DNA of 64,000 nucleotides, from NCBI RefSeq assembly GCF_028898845.1, contig NZ_CP118574.1:8295001-8359000 (forward strand), written 5' to 3'. Position 1 is the first letter of the stretch. Each line of letters starts with the position of its first letter. The DNA comes from Streptomyces sp. WZ-12 (lineage in GTDB: Bacteria; Actinomycetota; Actinomycetes; Streptomycetales; Streptomycetaceae). The notes beneath the pieces were generated by a model. That model did not search any database, had not been told where the DNA came from, and saw only the letters and a list, made by a program, of their open reading frames with translations. Both the position numbers and the translations under genes were made by a program. Shown here in pieces: positions 61,510 to 64,000 of this stretch.

Positions 61510-62361
61510 GTGGAGCTACGAACCCTGCGCTACTTCGTGGCGGTCGCCGAGGAACTCCACTTCGGCCGGGCCGCCACCCGACTGCACATGAGCCAGCCGC
61601 CACTGAGCCGGGCGATCAAGCAGTTGGAGACCGATGTCGGGGCCCTGTTGTTCGCCCGCTCGCCTGTGGGGGTCACGCTCACTCCGGTGGGGTCGGTGCT
61701 GCTCGACGAGGCGCGGGCCCTCCTCGACCACGCCGACCGCGTCCGGGTACGGGTGAGCGCGGCGGCCGACGTCGCGACCATCACCATCGGCATCCTGGGC
61801 GACGGCACCGACCCGGGAGTGGCCAGGCTGGCCGCCGCCTACCGCCGAAGCCACCCCGGCATCGACATCCGCATCCGCGACACCGATCTGACCGACCCGA
61901 CCTGCGGGCTGCGCTCCGGACTGGTCGATGTCGCGCTGACTCGGGCGCCGTTCGACGAGACCGCCCTGACGGTGCGTGCACTGCGGACCGATCCGGTCGG
62001 CGTGGTCCTGCGCGCCGACGATCCGCTGGCCCGCCGCGACGGGCTGCGGCTGGCCGAACTGGACGACCGCCGCTGGTTCCAGTTCCCGCAGGGCACCGAC
62101 CCCATCTGGCAGTCGTACTGGAACGGTGGCAGGCCCCGCGAGGGCCCAGTGGTGCGCGCCGTCCAGGAATGCCTACAGGCCGTGTTGTGGAACGGCACGG
62201 TCGGCCTGGCCCCGCTCGGGCACGACCTGCCCGCGGAGCTGGCCGTGGTGCCGCTGATCGACATGCCGTCGAGCCGAGTGGTGGCAGTGTGGAACGAGGG
62301 CGACACCAATCCGTTGATCCGCTCCTTCATCGAGATCGCGACAGCCGCGTACCGTCGCTGA
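61510..62361 (+). CDS. LysR-family transcription regulator
   Basis: A 283-residue LysR protein starting at GTG: the helix-turn-helix is VELRTLRYFVAVAEELHFGR, then RLHMSQPPLSRAIKQLETDV and LFARSPVGVTLTPVGSVLL. The remaining 200 residues form the bilobal ligand-binding domain. It is divergent from the cupin gene, with a LysR-type box eight bases upstream of its own start. Confidence 0.92.
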   Translation: MELRTLRYFVAVAEELHFGRAATRLHMSQPPLSRAIKQLETDVGALLFARSPVGVTLTPVGSVLLDEARALLDHADRVRVRVSAAADVATITIGILGDGTDPGVARLAAAYRRSHPGIDIRIRDTDLTDPTCGLRSGLVDVALTRAPFDETALTVRALRTDPVGVVLRADDPLARRDGLRLAELDDRRWFQFPQGTDPIWQSYWNGGRPREGPVVRAVQECLQAVLWNGTVGLAPLGHDLPAELAVVPLIDMPSSRVVAVWNEGDTNPLIRSFIEIATAAYRR

Positions 62362-62412
62362 GCACCGCCAACCAGTGCCGCCGCAGCTTTTGAAGAACAG
62401 CGAAGGCGAGCA

Positions 62413-62436
62413 GCCACACCGGTGCCCCGGTGTGGC
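62413..62436. terminator. Strong hairpin between convergent genes
   Basis: A 10-bp perfect stem GCCACACCGG and CCGGTGTGGC with a four-base loop between the LysR gene (+) and DUF3291 gene (-). Confidence 0.8.
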
Positions 62437-62509
62437 AACTCCTGTGCGATCAGGTCCACTTGAAGGGTGCGGGCGGGTGACGGCGAATCCCCTCGTGCGG
62501 GCTTCCCCG

Positions 62510-63067
62510 TCAGCGAACCTGGTCGCTCTTCGGCCCGATGCCTTTAATCCTGATCGGAGTTGCGTCCGGGCCGAACGCGTGGTGGAACGTGAAGGCGTGC
62601 GGCGTGGAGCCGTGGTCGTGGAGGTGCTCCAGCCTGGAAACCGCGTTCTGCCAGGTGGGTATCGCGCCGTCGGAGACCCACCAGAACGCGTAAGTCGGGT
62701 GTTCTGCCCTCTCGAACCAGTCGTAGCGCCTGTTCAGCGCCGCACGGTGCAGACCGGTGTAGATGGCGTCGAAGGCGGGGCGCAGATCGGTCCAGAGCGA
62801 GAGGGTCGCGGCCAGGGCGGTGGTTTCCCCCGTACGACCCTTGCCGTACCAGGTCGGTACGGCGAACTCTCCCCATGCACCCCAGTCCAAGTCGAAGTGC
62901 GAGCCCCGGTCACCGGCTGTCGCTTCAGCGTGCGCGAGGTATCCGGGGCGCTGACTGATCTCCCGGTAGACGGTCTCACCGATGTCGTAGAACTCGTGCG
63001 TGAGGGGTGCGGGATCGGCGAGCGGCGACTTCAGGACGCCGAATGTGTACAGAGCAAGATGGGGCAT
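62510..63067 (-). CDS. DUF3291 protein
   Basis: A 185-residue protein starting MPHLALYTFGVLKSPLADPA, with YDIGETVYREISQRPGYLAH, SLWTDLRPAFDAIYTGLHRA and ALNRRYDWFERAEHPTYAFW. This layout matches the DUF3291 family (dimeric ferredoxin-like fold, biosynthetic-cluster associated). I chose the ATG at 63065-63067 with a GGGAG site; a longer frame is not similar. Function unknown. Confidence 0.8.
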   Translation of the reverse strand: MPHLALYTFGVLKSPLADPAPLTHEFYDIGETVYREISQRPGYLAHAEATAGDRGSHFDLDWGAWGEFAVPTWYGKGRTGETTALAATLSLWTDLRPAFDAIYTGLHRAALNRRYDWFERAEHPTYAFWWVSDGAIPTWQNAVSRLEHLHDHGSTPHAFTFHHAFGPDATPIRIKGIGPKSDQVR

Positions 63068-63549
63068 GTGTCTCTCCCTGATGAGGGTGCCTGGTGCGGA
63101 CCCGGTTCGGTGGCTCACGCATGGGAGCGAGGGTTCGTGGGGCGTGACCGACTCATCCCGTCGCGGGCGGCCCAGCCTCAAGGAACCCCTGTGCGACCGT
63201 GGGCGACCGCCGAAGGTCAGGTGAAGGTAGCCGTCCGTGCGCGCCATGTCGAAGTTGCGATTTCCCTGTCCAAGTGGCCTCTTGCGCAGGCCCTGGTGGG
63301 AACCGGGGCGGGCCGCCGTGGGAGTCCGCATCGGCCGGCAACGAGTCACAGGACAGCGGCCCTCGCCTTTCGGCGCGAGCATCGGCAGCCGGGCATCGAA
63401 TGGATCGACTAGGTCGACTGGGTGACGAACGCAGCGGCGGAAGCCGCGCACACCGGGATAGGGGAGGGCGGCTGCTAATTTCGCGAACACCGTCCCGAGC
63501 CAGAAGGAATGCGGCTGATGTGGGGCTTTGACTGTGAGCGGAGGCAACG
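63068..63549. other. Gene-free stretch between divergent genes
   Basis: No gene recognised in about 480 bases; it should carry the promoters of both flanking genes. Open frames here are short and without similarity. Confidence 0.45.
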
Positions 63550-64000
63550 GTGACTCATGCAGGGGAAGACCCGGGTACGCCGGTGAGCAGTCGGGTCAAA
63601 CGTCGAAGCGTCCTGGCATCGGCAGCCCTTGCGGCCGCCTCGTCCGTCGCGGCCTCCAACGGTGCGCAAGCCGCCGAACTGCCCGTGGACGGGCACCAGT
63701 TCGCGCCCGACCAGAACTCCGTAAGGCGCCTCCTCGCCGTCCCTCAGGAGGCCCGCGACCTGGCCTGGATCAGGTCGGCCCTCCACGTGGCGGTGGAACT
63801 CGAACTCGCCACCATCCCCGCCTACTTGTGCGGGTGGTGGTCCATCAAGGACCGCCACAGCAAGGCCGCCCGGTTGATCCGACGTATCGTCGGCGACGAG
63901 ATGTACCACCTGGGCACGGTCTGCAACCTGCTTGTCGCCGTGGGCGGACGCCCGAGAATCAGAGACGCGGCCCCCACCTACCCCGCCCCGCTCCCCGGCG
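63550..64000 (+). CDS. Tat-exported ferritin-like protein, cut by the window end
   Basis: The visible part has 150 residues from GTG with a GGAGG site. The N terminus has a Tat-type signal (RRSVLASAALAAASSVAASN, with cleavage near QAAEL). The ferritin-like domain follows: VELELATIPAYLCGWWSIKD, then EMYHLGTVCNLLVAVGGRPR. The Glu and ExxH residues at the start of the helices are likely metal ligands. It resembles the VioB/RebD-type ferritin-like fold (imino-phenylpyruvate dimer synthase family). The C terminus lies beyond the window. Confidence 0.75.
   Translation, partial: MTHAGEDPGTPVSSRVKRRSVLASAALAAASSVAASNGAQAAELPVDGHQFAPDQNSVRRLLAVPQEARDLAWIRSALHVAVELELATIPAYLCGWWSIKDRHSKAARLIRRIVGDEMYHLGTVCNLLVAVGGRPRIRDAAPTYPAPLPG

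Noticed and set aside
1..64000. CRISPR arrays, tRNA and rRNA genes
   Set aside because: No regularly spaced direct repeats of the CRISPR kind and no cloverleaf or rRNA signature seen by eye.

Overview
The window is very GC-rich (around 70% by eye), uses many GTG starts, and carries a WhiB-family regulator, several NarL-type two-component systems, a SpoIIE-type phosphatase, a CBM2/GH18 chitinase and a Streptomyces-type contractile injection system (CIS). It is almost certainly Streptomyces or a close relative. I saw no tRNA, rRNA, CRISPR array, or phage capsid or lysis gene.

Layout. 1-11.4 kb holds a chorismate mutase, an OmpR-type response regulator/kinase pair, a WhiB protein, a NarL-type regulator/kinase pair, a decayed nitrate-sensor kinase relic, a secreted chitinase and a full-length nitrate/nitrite-sensor-like kinase. 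11.5-17.3 kb holds an AAA+ ATPase of the type found with CIS clusters, then a ClC channel, an IclR-like protein without a DNA-binding domain, and an FUSC-like membrane protein. 17.4-44.9 kb is the CIS island. Reading leftwards from the sheath gene at 41.2 kb, the order is sheath, inner tube, T4-type baseplate chaperone, DUF6760-like small protein, a 1522-residue disordered protein in the tape-measure slot, second tube protein, LysM baseplate protein, VgrG-like spike, PAAR tip, gp25-like baseplate, gpJ-like baseplate, gpI-like tail protein, two single-pass membrane proteins, and a Pvc16-type terminator. Two candidate effectors follow: a small HExxH metalloprotease-like protein and a 1763-residue multidomain protein. 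No tail-fibre gene is present, which fits the cytoplasmic or membrane-associated CIS known from Streptomyces. A ClpB-type disaggregase without its N domain is divergent from the sheath gene.

45-64 kb is a mixed region: an amidohydrolase, a 35-residue cysteine-rich metallothionein-like peptide, an IS481 relic, a SpoIIE-type phosphatase, a CGNR regulator with an epoxide hydrolase and a paired operator, a PEP mutase/isocitrate lyase-family enzyme, a NitT/TauT-type ABC transporter, two more NarL regulators and a third NarL-partner kinase, a DoxX protein, a cupin with its LysR regulator, a DUF3291 protein and the start of a Tat-exported ferritin-like protein.

How the parts work together. Most CIS genes overlap or abut, implying one coupled operon built around sheath, tube, baseplate and cap. 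The two membrane proteins are candidates for docking the particle at the cell membrane. The most striking item is the giant putative effector. It combines an alpha/beta-hydrolase domain, a dermonecrotic-toxin-like region with hydrophobic helices, a Cys-His-Asp triad with almost the same spacing as the Pasteurella multocida toxin deamidase, a LysM motif, and a duplicated Cys/His module whose second copy has lost its cysteine. Effector status for this protein and its metalloprotease-like neighbour is inference from position and architecture.
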